From Vibrio algicola (GTDB taxonomy: Bacteria; Pseudomonadota; Gammaproteobacteria; Enterobacterales; Vibrionaceae): a stretch of DNA of 64,000 nucleotides. Every line of letters starts with the position of its first letter. Position 1 is the stretch's first letter. The stretch is from the NCBI RefSeq assembly GCF_009601765.2, contig NZ_CP045699.1:1984001-2048000 (forward strand). Direction: 5' to 3'. Below, piece after piece: positions 9,024-18,842 of this stretch. The notes beneath the pieces were generated by a model, which was given only the letters and a program-made list of their open reading frames with translations, made no database searches and was not told where the DNA came from. A program made the position numbers and the translations under genes.

Positions 9024-9179
9024 ATTACTCCCCCAACATCCTTCTTTAATCTTAGTCGATCCTTAAGCGGCTGCAAGATCTTGAATTAATCACCCAAAAT
9101 TGGCTCGGCAGAATTTACTCACCACAATTTTTTGTTATATATTGGTTTTCATATTAAGAATGAAAATCAAGGACGTTAG

Positions 9180-10214
9180 ATGAAATATCATAAGATCCCG
9201 CATTCAAACCTAGAAGTGAGCAAAATCGCATTAGGCACCATGACCTTTGGTGAGCAAAACAGTCAAGCGGATGCATTCTCGCAATTGGATTATGCTATTG
9301 AGCGTGGCGTTAATTTTATAGATACAGCCGAAATGTACCCAGTGCCACCCAAGGCAGAAACCCAAGGTTCAACCGAGGCTTATATTGGAAACTGGTTAGA
9401 GAAAAGCGGCAAACGCGAGAAAATCGTACTAGCAAGTAAAGTAGCCGGCCCCGGTCGCATGTCGCATATTCGTGACAATATGAGCCTTGATCGCCGTAAT
9501 ATTCATTTAGCGATGGATAGCAGCCTACAACGCTTGAAAACCGATTATGTCGATCTTTATCAGCTCCATTGGCCACAACGTAATACCAATTGCTTTGGTC
9601 AACTCAATTACCCCCACTTAGATGAACAACAAGAAGTGACCTTAATTGAAACCTTAGAAGCACTGGCTGAATTAATTAAAGCTGGGAAAACTCGCTATAT
9701 CGGCGTGTCGAATGAAACCCCATGGGGCGTAATGACCTTGCTTCGCTTAGCGGAAAAACATGACTTGCCACGAATTGTGTCGATTCAAAATCCTTATAAC
9801 TTACTCAACCGCAGTTTTGAGGTGGGTTTGTCTGAAATCAGTCATCATGAAGGGATCGAGTTACTGGCTTATTCTCCACTGGCGTTTGGGGTACTCAGCG
9901 GTAAATATTTAAATGGTCAACGTCCAACGGGAGCCCGTTGCAGTTTGTTCTCACGTTTTGTGCGTTATATGACACCACAAGGAGAAGCTGCGACTCAAGC
10001 CTATATCGATGTCGCCAATAAACATAATATCGATCCGGTACAAATGGCATTAGCTTTTGTCAATCAGCGCCCTTTTGTTGCATCCAATATTATTGGCGCT
10101 ACCAGCATCAACCAATTAGAAGCCAATATTAACAGTATTGAGAGTGAGCTCGGTGACGAATTATTGCAGGATATTTTGCAAGTCGGTATTCAATTCTCAA
10201 ATCCTTGCCCTTAA
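9180..10214 (+). CDS. tas: NADP(H)-dependent aldo-keto reductase Tas
   Basis: A TIM-barrel aldo-keto reductase of 344 residues, closely matching E. coli Tas along its length (KYHKIPHSNLEVSKIALGTM, FGEQNS, LYQLHWPQRNTNCFG). The catalytic tetrad is recognisable: Asp and Tyr in FIDTAEMYP, Lys in LASKVAGP and His in LYQLHWPQ. The natural substrate of Tas is not established; in E. coli it was found by suppression of tyrosine auxotrophy under starvation. The ATG has AAGGA nearby. It stands alone between divergent and convergent neighbours. Confidence 0.93.
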   Translation: MKYHKIPHSNLEVSKIALGTMTFGEQNSQADAFSQLDYAIERGVNFIDTAEMYPVPPKAETQGSTEAYIGNWLEKSGKREKIVLASKVAGPGRMSHIRDNMSLDRRNIHLAMDSSLQRLKTDYVDLYQLHWPQRNTNCFGQLNYPHLDEQQEVTLIETLEALAELIKAGKTRYIGVSNETPWGVMTLLRLAEKHDLPRIVSIQNPYNLLNRSFEVGLSEISHHEGIELLAYSPLAFGVLSGKYLNGQRPTGARCSLFSRFVRYMTPQGEAATQAYIDVANKHNIDPVQMALAFVNQRPFVASNIIGATSINQLEANINSIESELGDELLQDILQVGIQFSNPCP

Positions 10215-10238
10215 AGAAAACATTTATCATTAAAGAAT

Positions 10239-10271
10239 AAAAGGTAGCCCAAAATATTGGTCTACCTTTTT
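10239..10271. terminator. Bidirectional terminator between tas and vpsR
   Basis: AAAAGGTAG pairs with CTACCTTTT around a 14-base loop. A and T runs on both sides suit both convergent genes. Confidence 0.8.
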
Positions 10272-10291
10272 ATTCACCCCAGAATTAAGAC

Positions 10292-11638
10292 TTAAGCCAA
10301 ACTTTTATTTTCAACTGCCACATTATGTTTTCCGAGTAATCGGTACATGGTGGCTCTTGATACGCCTAATTCTTTAGCCGCAGGTGATATTTGGCCGTTA
10401 TGACTCTCCAATACATAAATCAAAGCATTACGTTCCGAATCTTCTCGAATCGTACGCAAATTACGTTTTTTGGTTAATCGGCTTGGAAGATCCAAATGAT
10501 GCACATCTAAGATTGTCCCTTCCGACATTAATACTGCTCGCTTGATTTGATTACTTAATTCACGCACATTACCAGGCCAATGATATTGGGTCAGTTGTTT
10601 GACCGCGTTATTTGATAATGTCCTTGCTTGGGAATTATATTCACGACTATTTTGTTGCAGATAATATTGCGCGAGTAAATTGATATCGGTGCAACGTTCT
10701 TTTAGCGGTGGAACATAAATTTTTAATACATTAAGGCTGAAAAATAATTCAGACAAAAAAGTATTCTCACGCACGCACTGTTCGATATCATTATGGGTTG
10801 TGGCGAGAATACGCACATCATTTGACTCTATCGTTTGCGAGGACCCTAAATGATTAGCACTGAGCAAGCTATGCAGGTGTTTTTGTTGAGACAAAGGTAA
10901 TGCGGTGACATTTTTAAAAATCAAGGTGCCGCCTTTTGCCTTCTCGATCTCACAATCAATATAGCCAGTAGTGTGGGTTCTATTGTGACCGAAGACCTCT
11001 TGTTCCAGCCGTTGCTCGGGTAAAGCACTACAGTTAACCACCACCACCGGACCTTTATTGCGTGAAGAATATTGGTGGATATATTGCGCAACTATTGTTT
11101 TACCTGAACCTTGCTCGCCAGAAATAATAATGCACGCATCAGTCACCGCAATACGTTTAATTTGCTCACGCAGTCGCTTCATCGGTAATGAGTCACCAAT
11201 TAAACTAACTTGCTGATCTAATGGATTATCTGGCCATACTTTTTGCTCTAATTTAAGCATCCCTAATTGATGGCCGATACAATTAAGTAATCGTTTTTCA
11301 GGCATTGGTGAAGTGAAAAAGTCGATACAATAATTGACAATAAATTGGCGAACAGGATCTGAATTTAATTGGCTCTCTTTAATATAGGCAATCCAACGCA
11401 CTTGTTTATTGGTGCTAACCAAGCAAGAAATGGCATTTAAACTTAAATTTTCTTGGCACAAATCAATAATGCCAATGCATGGGCCAAGTTGCTCTAATTG
11501 TTGTTGTGCCAATCTTAGATCATCACATCGATGGCACATCCAGCCAGTTTGTTGAATTGAATCAAACCAAGTTTCAGCTGAGCCTCCAATTGTGATTAAA
11601 GATCCAGGCATAATACCTATTTTAAACTGGCGTTCCAT
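10292..11638 (-). CDS. vpsR: Biofilm master regulator VpsR (atypical enhancer-binding protein)
   Basis: VpsR activates exopolysaccharide and biofilm genes in V. cholerae and binds c-di-GMP. The 448-residue protein has a receiver-like domain (1-125, Asp59 at the known VpsR position), an AAA+ domain (about 147-370) and a Fis-type HTH at the end (about 405-440, AAKELGVSRATMYRLL). Walker A is intact (GEQGSGKT, 174-181). Other AAA+ features are lost: the GAFTGA loop is replaced by RTHTTGY, Walker B reads GGTLIFKN with Lys242-Asn243 instead of Asp-Glu, and the arginine-finger segment reads FLSELFFSL. This fits a factor that does not work as a sigma-54 ATPase. It lies beside lysS, as in V. cholerae. 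No vps polysaccharide genes are in the window. Confidence 0.93.
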   Translation of the reverse strand: MERQFKIGIMPGSLITIGGSAETWFDSIQQTGWMCHRCDDLRLAQQQLEQLGPCIGIIDLCQENLSLNAISCLVSTNKQVRWIAYIKESQLNSDPVRQFIVNYCIDFFTSPMPEKRLLNCIGHQLGMLKLEQKVWPDNPLDQQVSLIGDSLPMKRLREQIKRIAVTDACIIISGEQGSGKTIVAQYIHQYSSRNKGPVVVVNCSALPEQRLEQEVFGHNRTHTTGYIDCEIEKAKGGTLIFKNVTALPLSQQKHLHSLLSANHLGSSQTIESNDVRILATTHNDIEQCVRENTFLSELFFSLNVLKIYVPPLKERCTDINLLAQYYLQQNSREYNSQARTLSNNAVKQLTQYHWPGNVRELSNQIKRAVLMSEGTILDVHHLDLPSRLTKKRNLRTIREDSERNALIYVLESHNGQISPAAKELGVSRATMYRLLGKHNVAVENKSLA

Positions 11639-11854
11639 AATACTTTTTTTTCATCCTTGAACGGGTACTGATACCAATCGTAGTATTACCTAATTTATCA
11701 GTAGCATTTTATGCTGTTATAAAAGCCATCACTATATCGTTAAATAAAAGTTTGTTTGTATCATTAATGAGACAAGTTAAAATTTAATCGCATTTCTGCC
11801 ATCGAATTAACATTATTCTGATAATAGAATGTATCCGTTATTGCTGAGATCTAA

Positions 11855-11879
11855 AAAACCCGCCATAGAGACGGGTTTT
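11855..11879 (-). terminator. Terminator of lysS
   Basis: AAAACCCG pairs with CGGGTTTT around a nine-base loop. The minus strand ends in a T run, 50 bases after the lysS stop. Confidence 0.85.
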
Positions 11880-11928
11880 ATTTATTAAATAACAATTATG
11901 TAAATAAGGACGAAGTCCGTAATTTACT

Positions 11929-13452
11929 TTATTGTTGTGGACGCATCGCAGGGAATAGAATAACGTCGCGAATTGTATGCGTATTGGTAAATAGCATTGC
12001 TAAACGATCAATACCAATACCTTGTCCTGCTGTTGGTGGTAAACCGTGCTCTAGCGCATTGATGTAATCGGCATCGTAGAACATGGCTTCATCATCACCA
12101 GCATCTTTCGCATCCACTTGCGCTTTAAAGCGGGCATCTTGATCTTCTGCATCATTAAGCTCAGAGAAACCATTAGCCACTTCACGACCACCAATAAAGA
12201 ATTCAAAACGATCGGTAAAGAATGGGTTTGAATCGCTGCGACGAGCAAGAGGCGAGATATCCGCTGGGTAGCCCGTAATGAAAGTCGGTTGGATTAACTG
12301 AGGTTCAGCTGTCTCACCAAAGATCTCTTCAAGCAGTTGGCCGCAAGTCCAGAAAGTTTCTACTTCAACATGCACAGATTTCGCGATCTTAACCATAAAG
12401 TCACGATCTTTTACCGTTTCTTCATTTAAGTTGGCAATATCAGCGTGATCAGGGTTGTAATGTTTGATCGCATCGATCATGGTCATGCGGGCATATTTGC
12501 CACCGAACTCAACACGCTCTTCACCGTAAGGCATTGAGGTATCGCCCAGAACTTCAACCGCCACTGTGCTCAACATTTCTTCGGTAAGATCGATTAGATC
12601 GTTATAATCAGCGTACGCCATGTAGAATTCCATCATGGTGAATTCTGGATTATGACGTGGCGATAAACCTTCGTTACGGAAGTTACGGTTGATTTCAAAT
12701 ACACGATCAAAACCGCCTACCACTAAACGCTTCAAGTAAAGCTCAGGAGCAACGCGTAAGTACATATCAATATCAAGCGCATTATGATGAGTGATAAATG
12801 GACGCGCAGTTGCACCACCAGGGATCACATGCATCATTGGGGTTTCCACTTCTAAGAACGCTTTCTTAGACATGAAGTTACGGATCGCCATTACTAATTT
12901 AGAGCGAATGATAAACGCATTACGCGAATCTTCGTTTACGATCAAATCAACATAACGTTGACGGTAACGCATTTCTTGGTCAGTTAAACCGTGGAATTTT
13001 TCTGGCAGTGGACGCAGTGCTTTCGTCAGCAATTCGTAGCTTTCCATATTAACGTAAAGATCACCTTTGCCTGATTTATGCAACGTGCCTTTTACGCCAA
13101 TGATGTCGCCGATATCAAGACCTTGGTATTTTTCTTTAAGATCTTTTTGCACGTCTTTAGCAGCGTACGCTTGAATGCGGCCAGACACTTCTTGGATCAC
13201 AAGGAAAGGACCACGTTTTGCCATTACACGACCGGCGATGGCTGCAATGTAATTAAGCTCAACCAATTCTTCTTTGGTTTTTTCGCCAAATTCAGCTTGT
13301 AAATCTGCCGCTAGATTTTCACGACGGAAATCATTTGGGTGACCATTGGCTTTACAAGCTTTGCGGATGTGGTCAAGTTTACTACGACGCTCTGCGATCA
13401 GTTTATTTTCTTCTGCTACATCAATTTGGTCTTGGCTAGTTGATTCAGTCAT
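11929..13452 (-). CDS. lysS: Lysyl-tRNA synthetase, class II
   Basis: Charges tRNA-Lys. The 507-residue protein has an N-terminal OB-fold anticodon-binding domain (about 65-150) and a class II catalytic core. Motif 2 is [24 protein letters not shown] (in part) and motif 3 is [14 protein letters not shown]. The start MTESTSQDQ is acceptable for the family. It is the last gene of the xerD-dsbC-recJ-prfB-lysS series, 75 bases after prfB, as in E. coli. A terminator follows, so vpsR is a separate unit. Confidence 0.97.
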   Translation of the reverse strand: MTESTSQDQIDVAEENKLIAERRSKLDHIRKACKANGHPNDFRRENLAADLQAEFGEKTKEELVELNYIAAIAGRVMAKRGPFLVIQEVSGRIQAYAAKDVQKDLKEKYQGLDIGDIIGVKGTLHKSGKGDLYVNMESYELLTKALRPLPEKFHGLTDQEMRYRQRYVDLIVNEDSRNAFIIRSKLVMAIRNFMSKKAFLEVETPMMHVIPGGATARPFITHHNALDIDMYLRVAPELYLKRLVVGGFDRVFEINRNFRNEGLSPRHNPEFTMMEFYMAYADYNDLIDLTEEMLSTVAVEVLGDTSMPYGEERVEFGGKYARMTMIDAIKHYNPDHADIANLNEETVKDRDFMVKIAKSVHVEVETFWTCGQLLEEIFGETAEPQLIQPTFITGYPADISPLARRSDSNPFFTDRFEFFIGGREVANGFSELNDAEDQDARFKAQVDAKDAGDDEAMFYDADYINALEHGLPPTAGQGIGIDRLAMLFTNTHTIRDVILFPAMRPQQ

Positions 13453-13527
13453 CAGGTGCCCTTAATTAATAAAATTAGTACGCTCTATCTGAGCATTATT
13501 CTGTGGTGCCGCAAGTTGTTTAACCAG

Positions 13528-14626
13528 TTATAAACCTGACTTTAAACTTGCTTCAATAAATTTGTCTAAATCGCCATCTAATACTGCTTGAGTATTACGA
13601 TTTTCGATCCCAGTGCGTAAATCTTTAATGCGTGAATCATCTAATACATAAGAGCGGATCTGGCTGCCCCAACCGATATCAGATTTAGAATCCTCGCTGG
13701 CTTGCTTCTCTGCATTTTGTTTTTGTAATTCATACTCAAACAATTTAGCGCGCATTTGTTTCATTGCCTGATCTTTGTTCTTATGCTGAGAACGATCGTT
13801 TTGACATTGAACCACAAGGTTAGTTGGAACGTGGGTAATACGAACCGCAGATTCTGTGGTGTTAACGTGCTGACCACCCGCGCCGGAAGCACGGTAAACG
13901 TCAATACGCAGATCGGATGGATTAATGTCGATCTCAATGTTGTCATCAATTTCTGGATAGATAAATGCAGAAGCAAATGAAGTATGACGACGGCCACCAG
14001 AATCAAACGGCGACTTACGCACTAAGCGATGCACGCCAGTTTCAGTACGCAACCAACCATAAGCATATTCACCTGAAATACGAACGGTTGCACCTTTTAG
14101 GCCTGCTACATCACCATCTGATACTTCAATAATTTCGGTTTTGAAACCTTTGGATTCAGCCCAACGTAAATACATACGCAGCATCATTGAAGTCCAATCT
14201 TGCGCCTCGGTACCGCCAGATCCTGATTGCAGATCGATATAACAATCTGATGGATCGTGATCGCCGGAAAACATACGGCGAAACTCTAGCTTTTCTAGCT
14301 TAGTTTCAAGCTCGCTCAACTCTGGTTCAATTTCATCGAAGGTTTCTTGATCGTCTTCTTCAACCGCCAGTTCGAGTAAACCCTCAACGTCCTCACCACC
14401 TTGATCGAGTAGATCTATGGTTTCGACGACCGCTTCTAGTGCGGCACGCTCTTTACCAAGCGCTTGTGCTCGTTGTGGTTCATTCCAAACATCGGGTTGT
14501 TCAAGTTCTGCGTTGACTTCTTCTAGACGCTCTTTCTTAGCATCATAGTCAAAGGTACCCCCTCAAAACGTGTGTGCGCTCGGCAACGTCTTGAAGGCGG
14601 TTTTTGATAGGATTGATTTCAAACAT
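13528..14626 (-). CDS. prfB: Peptide chain release factor 2, with +1 programmed frameshift
   Basis: RF2 reads UAA and UGA stop codons. The full protein of 365 residues is made only if ribosomes shift +1. Codons 1-25 (14626-14552, [20 protein letters not shown] then LRGYL) end at an in-frame UGA (14551-14549, codon 26). Reading resumes one base on as GAC TAT GAT GCT AAG. The shift site CTT-TGA-C is preceded by AGGGGG, the internal Shine-Dalgarno that stimulates slippage in E. coli, also at codon 26. The GGQ motif ([14 protein letters not shown]) and the SPF stop-recognition motif ([12 protein letters not shown]) are present. RF2 shortage increases the shift, giving autoregulation. Confidence 0.97.
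14548..14566 (-). promoter_or_regulatory. prfB programmed frameshift signal
   Basis: On the minus strand AGGGGG, then TAC, then CTT TGA C. This is the standard RF2 slippery site with its Shine-Dalgarno-like enhancer. Confidence 0.95.
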
Positions 14627-14752
14627 TTGGGCTCATCGCTAAAATTAGAAAATTGGGATTATCTTTAAGATCGAGATAACCGCGCAATTCTACCTAATAT
14701 CACTTGAACTTTACAGGTATTTTGTTAAGCACTATCGATGCCAAACTGGCTC

Positions 14753-16552
14753 TTATTTGGCTTCTAAATGATCGACCATTAATTGCAGCGATTGATTGCC
14801 GCGAAATTCATTGATATCAAGCTTGTAGGCTAAATGTACCGTTTTAACCGAAGCATCTGGCCAACGGCGTAAATCAACATTAAACGCAATCGCATCGATC
14901 ATGATGCTGGTACTGCGCCCTTTGCCCAGTGGTTGCAATGTCTCTGGATCTAAAAATATCGGCTCAACCATCATCTTTAAATGCTTTTCGCCCACCAGTT
15001 TTTGATTGAGTAATTTAAACTCGCCATCAAATATCGGCTCTGGAAAGGCTTGTCCCCACGGTCCACCAGCACGCAAAATTTCGGCGGTGTCCATTGAGAA
15101 CTCTTCAGGCTGTAATTCACCATCGGATAAAATCACCCCTTTAAGCGCCGACTCATCTAATTCAGCTCGTACCGCTTGATCAAATAATTGACTAAAATGC
15201 GCATATTGATCGCGTTTAATAGTAAGGCCTGCCGCCATCGCATGACCACCAAATTTAAGGATCACGCCTGGGTTTTGGGTATCAATCCGATCCAGTACAT
15301 CACGCATGTGTAATCCGGAAATCGAGCGACAAGACCCTTTAATTAGCGCCCGACCTTGGTTATCTTCGCCACCATCAGCAAAGGCGATCACTGGGCGATA
15401 AAATTCATCTTTGATCCGCGAAGCTAAAATACCAATCACGCCTTGATGCCAATCGGCTTGATATAGCGTTACGCCATACGGCAATTGACTATCTTTGGCT
15501 AAGCAATCTTTACCATTTAACAAACGTTCACAAAAAGCCATCGCTTCTTGTTTCATGCTTTGCTCGATTTCACGTCGCATTTGATTTAAGCCGTCCAATT
15601 CACTTGCCATTTGTCTGGCGGCATGAATGTTATTGCTTAGTAGTAATTCTACGCCATACGACATATCTTCTAATCGACCGGCCGCATTAAGCCTTGGGCC
15701 TAATGCAAAACCAAAATCTGACGCGACTAATTTTTTCGCATCGCGTTTCGAGACTTCAATTAACGCTTGAATTCCTGGCCGACCTTTACCGGCGCGAATA
15801 CGTTGCAAACCTTGATGCACTAAAATGCGATTATTTTCATCCAGCGCCACCACATCGGCCACCGTACCAAGCGCTACCAGATCAAGCAGTTCAGCTAGAT
15901 TGGGTTGAGGGATATTTTGCTCGACAAACCAATTGAGTTCACGCATGTGCGCGCGCAGGGCTAACATTAAATAAAACGCCACCCCGACCCCTGCCAACGC
16001 TTTTGAGGGAAACTGACATTGTTGCAAATTAGGATTGACCATCGCATCGGCGATCGGCAGTTCATGGCCAGGCAGGTGGTGATCGGTCACTATTACCATT
16101 AAACCTTTTTGCTTAGCATAAGCGACACCATCAATCGATGACACGCCGTTATCGACCGTCATGATCACTTGTGCACCAAGTTCAATCGCTTGATCAACCA
16201 CTTCAGGGCTTAAGCCATAGCCATCTTCAAATCGGTTTGGCACTAAGTAATCAACATTGTTGCTGCCTAGCATACGGATCGCCAATACCGATAACGCCGA
16301 ACTGGTGGCGCCATCAGCATCAAAATCCCCTACCACAATAATGCGTTGCTGGGTTTTAATTGCTTCAAACAGCAACTCAACCGCCAAGCTAATACCGTGC
16401 AATGATTGATAAGAATGCAGTCCTTTTGCGCCTTTTTCTAATTGCTTTTCATCACTAATATTACGATTGAGATACAAGCGACGCAGCAAAGCGGGAATCG
16501 TCTCTGGTAGGAGTGAAAGGTCTACATCTGGGCGGCGAACAATGGCGGTCAT
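14753..16552 (-). CDS. recJ: Single-strand-specific 5'-3' exonuclease RecJ
   Basis: RecJ degrades single-stranded DNA in the RecF pathway, mismatch repair and base excision repair. The 599-residue protein has the DHH-family motifs: VVGDFDADGATSS (motif I, about 76-88), MTVDNGVSS, VTDHHLPG (the DHH motif) and GRLEDMSYG. The C-terminal DHHA1-type GGHAMAAGLTI segment is also present. It is somewhat longer than E. coli RecJ (577). It belongs to the xerD-dsbC-recJ order, here with a small ASCH gene between dsbC and recJ. I see no clear Shine-Dalgarno before the ATG. Confidence 0.96.
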   Translation of the reverse strand: MTAIVRRPDVDLSLLPETIPALLRRLYLNRNISDEKQLEKGAKGLHSYQSLHGISLAVELLFEAIKTQQRIIVVGDFDADGATSSALSVLAIRMLGSNNVDYLVPNRFEDGYGLSPEVVDQAIELGAQVIMTVDNGVSSIDGVAYAKQKGLMVIVTDHHLPGHELPIADAMVNPNLQQCQFPSKALAGVGVAFYLMLALRAHMRELNWFVEQNIPQPNLAELLDLVALGTVADVVALDENNRILVHQGLQRIRAGKGRPGIQALIEVSKRDAKKLVASDFGFALGPRLNAAGRLEDMSYGVELLLSNNIHAARQMASELDGLNQMRREIEQSMKQEAMAFCERLLNGKDCLAKDSQLPYGVTLYQADWHQGVIGILASRIKDEFYRPVIAFADGGEDNQGRALIKGSCRSISGLHMRDVLDRIDTQNPGVILKFGGHAMAAGLTIKRDQYAHFSQLFDQAVRAELDESALKGVILSDGELQPEEFSMDTAEILRAGGPWGQAFPEPIFDGEFKLLNQKLVGEKHLKMMVEPIFLDPETLQPLGKGRSTSIMIDAIAFNVDLRRWPDASVKTVHLAYKLDINEFRGNQSLQLMVDHLEAK

Positions 16553-16617
16553 AAGTAATCGGCTTCTTTATTGGCGATTGATTTAACGATAGATTTATTA
16601 ATCATGGCTCAAAAATG

Positions 16618-16642
16618 AAAAACCGCTCAGGCTAAAGAGCGG
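16618..16642 (-). terminator. Intrinsic terminator overlapping the end of the ASCH gene
   Basis: On the minus strand CCGCTC-TTTAGCCT-GAGCGG-TTTTT. The stem contains the last codons and the TGA stop of the gene ending at 16627. It lies between that gene and recJ, so it may lower transcription into recJ-prfB-lysS. Confidence 0.7.
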
Positions 16643-16968
16643 ATCAAATGATAATGGATCACATATAAAGCATCCAGATCGGGATAAATATCGCGGATCA
16701 CATTTTTAAGCTCAGTCAGAGTCATGTTTTCTTGCTGTGCGTGAAACTCACTCAAGTCACAAAATTGAATCGCTTCAACCGAATCAATCTGTAACTGACA
16801 AAACTCCCGACCTTGCTCTAGTGTCGATACCGTCACAATGCTCTCAGGAACATAATAGCTTTCGGCTTTATCACGAATAGTAATGGTTTTCTTACCCGCT
16901 AAAATATCGGCTTCAAAGCGGGCAAAAAACGTCATGGTAGTCGGAATGATAGGAGCAGACTTAGCCAT
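16627..16968 (-). CDS. yqfB: ASCH-domain protein, YqfB-type N4-acetylcytidine amidohydrolase
   Basis: In E. coli YqfB is an amidohydrolase acting on N4-acetylcytidine, with an ASCH (PUA-like) fold. This 113-residue protein shares its key stretches: MTFFARFEADILAGKKTITIRD (in part) and HAQQENMTLTELKNVIRDIYP. The Lys of GKKTITIRD and the Glu of the ENMTLTEL region are the residues I would expect to be catalytic. I use the ATG at 16968. The open frame continues upstream, but that part lies inside dsbC. The ATG overlaps the dsbC stop as TAATG, so translation is coupled. In E. coli yqfB is elsewhere, so its place in this operon is notable. Confidence 0.88.
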   Translation of the reverse strand: MAKSAPIIPTTMTFFARFEADILAGKKTITIRDKAESYYVPESIVTVSTLEQGREFCQLQIDSVEAIQFCDLSEFHAQQENMTLTELKNVIRDIYPDLDALYVIHYHLIRSLA

Positions 16969-17750
16969 TATTTCATTGACTCTAATGCTTGAATCAATTG
17001 GCTTGGCGGTAAGTAACCACCCACTAACTGACCATTCGGTAACAAAATGGCTGGGGTTCCGGTAATACCAACTAACGCTCCAAAGGCGTATTGCTTGGCG
17101 ATCATATCTTGGCACTGAGTTAAATGTTTACTGTCAAAATCAAAGTTGCGATTAAGTTTCACCGCATCCAATGCCGCTTTTCGATCATCGGCGCACCATA
17201 CTTTGGCCATTGAATTTGCCACTTCACTGCGTGGACCTTGGCGCGGATATGCCATATAACGCACCGTAATGCCTAAATCATTATACGCTTGCATATCTTT
17301 ATGCAGCTTCACACAATAGCCGCAAGTGATATCGGTAAATACCGTCACCACATATTTCTCATTTTTAGCTTTATAGACAATCATGTCGCCTGCAAATTTC
17401 TCGAGCATTTTGGCGTATTTCTTTGCCATTAAATCGGTGAAATTACCGTCTTTATCTAATCCGTACATTTTACCTTGCAAAAAGTGATCACCATTAGCCG
17501 TGACATAGAAGATCCCTTGCTCTGTGGTCACTTCCGCTAACCCAGTAATTGGTGATGCTTGAATTGAAGTAGGCACTAAACCTAACTTACCAAAACGAGA
17601 GGCAATTTCTTGTTTATCGATATGAGTTCCAGCGGTCTGGTTATCAGTGACGTGACTGTCAGAAACGGGAGCATCAGCCGCTTGCGCCGTTAACGCTAAG
17701 CAAGAAAGAAGAACAATAAAACCGTTACGCATAAATGCTAAATAACGCAT
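16968..17750 (-). CDS. dsbC: Thiol:disulfide interchange protein DsbC
   Basis: Periplasmic disulfide isomerase that repairs wrong disulfides; kept reduced by DsbD. The 260-residue precursor has a signal peptide (about 1-24, hydrophobic FIVLLSCLALTAQA), a dimerisation domain (about 45-105) and a thioredoxin domain with the active site CGYC (Cys143-Cys146) and the cis-proline in GITGTPAI. A second Cys pair (WC...QC) is also present, as in E. coli DsbC. The ATG at 17750 has AAGG eight bases upstream. It follows xerD by 54 bases. Confidence 0.95.
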   Translation of the reverse strand: MRYLAFMRNGFIVLLSCLALTAQAADAPVSDSHVTDNQTAGTHIDKQEIASRFGKLGLVPTSIQASPITGLAEVTTEQGIFYVTANGDHFLQGKMYGLDKDGNFTDLMAKKYAKMLEKFAGDMIVYKAKNEKYVVTVFTDITCGYCVKLHKDMQAYNDLGITVRYMAYPRQGPRSEVANSMAKVWCADDRKAALDAVKLNRNFDFDSKHLTQCQDMIAKQYAFGALVGITGTPAILLPNGQLVGGYLPPSQLIQALESMK

Positions 17751-17804
17751 GATTCACCTTAAAAATTGAAATAAAAATAAAAGTGGCTATAAATAACAAC
17801 AGTA

Positions 17805-18710
17805 TCACGCTCGTGGGTGATGTTGTTGATGAATTTGTTTTAATCGCTCGGTTGCGACATGAGTATAAATTTGTGTGGTGGATAAGTCACTATGACCGAG
17901 TAGCATTTGTACTACTCTGAGATCCGCACCATGATTTAGTAAATGTGTGGCAAAAGCATGACGCAAAACATGGGGAGATAAGGTTTCGGTATCAATGCCA
18001 GCATGCACCGCATAAAACTTGATCCGATGCCAAAAAGTTTGTCTGGTCATCTGGCGAGCACGCTTACTGGGAAACACCACATCGGAACTGGTTTCGCCTA
18101 ATAATGCAGGGCGACCTTGTTCGAGAAAGGTTTCAATCCACTCAATCGCGTTCTCACCCATTGGCACTAAACGCTCTTTGCCGCCTTTACCAATCACCCG
18201 CACCACGCCCTGACGCAAGCTCATGTTTTCCATCGTCAAGCTTATCAACTCAGTAACACGTAAACCGGTAGCATAAAGTAACTCCAGCATCGCTTTATCA
18301 CGCAGCTCAATCGGGTCTTCCACAATTGGCGCCATCAATAGATCATCAATTTGTTGCTCGGAGAGATCTTTAGGCAGACGCTTAGGCAGTTTAGGCATCA
18401 AGAGCAAGGCACTTGGATCATCGGCGCGAATTTTTTCACGGGTTAAATATTGAAAGAAACGACGGATCGCCGACAACATACGAGCACGAGTGGTTTGTTT
18501 GTAGTCTTTTTCAACCAGCCATGCTTGATAATCCTGCAAATCAGCATGCTGAATCGAGTTCCACGTTAATGATAACGGCATCATCCAACCGATTAAACGA
18601 TCAAGGTCATGGCGATAGGATTGTAAGGTATTTTCCGACAGCCCACGCTCTAGCCAAATAGCATCAATAAAGCTCTCAACGACGATTAACTCCGCTTGTT
18701 TGGGCTCCAT
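17805..18710 (-). CDS. xerD: Site-specific tyrosine recombinase XerD
   Basis: XerD acts with XerC at dif to resolve chromosome dimers, under FtsK control. The 301-residue protein has a SAM-like core-binding domain (about 1-90) and a catalytic domain. The visible tyrosine recombinase residues are Arg in ATGLRVTELISL, Lys in IGKGGKERLVPM, His-x-x-Arg in HVLRHAFATHLL, His in LLGHSDLST and the nucleophile Tyr in TQIYTHV. Together they make the RKHRHY set. The ATG has GAGG six bases upstream. It is first in the xerD-dsbC-recJ-prfB-lysS series and divergent from fldB, as in E. coli. Confidence 0.97.
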   Translation of the reverse strand: MEPKQAELIVVESFIDAIWLERGLSENTLQSYRHDLDRLIGWMMPLSLTWNSIQHADLQDYQAWLVEKDYKQTTRARMLSAIRRFFQYLTREKIRADDPSALLLMPKLPKRLPKDLSEQQIDDLLMAPIVEDPIELRDKAMLELLYATGLRVTELISLTMENMSLRQGVVRVIGKGGKERLVPMGENAIEWIETFLEQGRPALLGETSSDVVFPSKRARQMTRQTFWHRIKFYAVHAGIDTETLSPHVLRHAFATHLLNHGADLRVVQMLLGHSDLSTTQIYTHVATERLKQIHQQHHPRA

Positions 18711-18842
18711 TTACAACCTCATCAATAACATTATTTTAATGCTAGCGAGAGTACGGCAGCCGATTGCGAATTACCACCCTTTTTGCTTCGATGTTTGTTA
18801 GAATAGCAGTCAATTTTATTCCTCACTTGCAAAGATACCATT

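Noticed and set aside
14320..14626. Separate small gene upstream of prfB
   Set aside because: It is the first part of prfB, joined by the programmed +1 frameshift.
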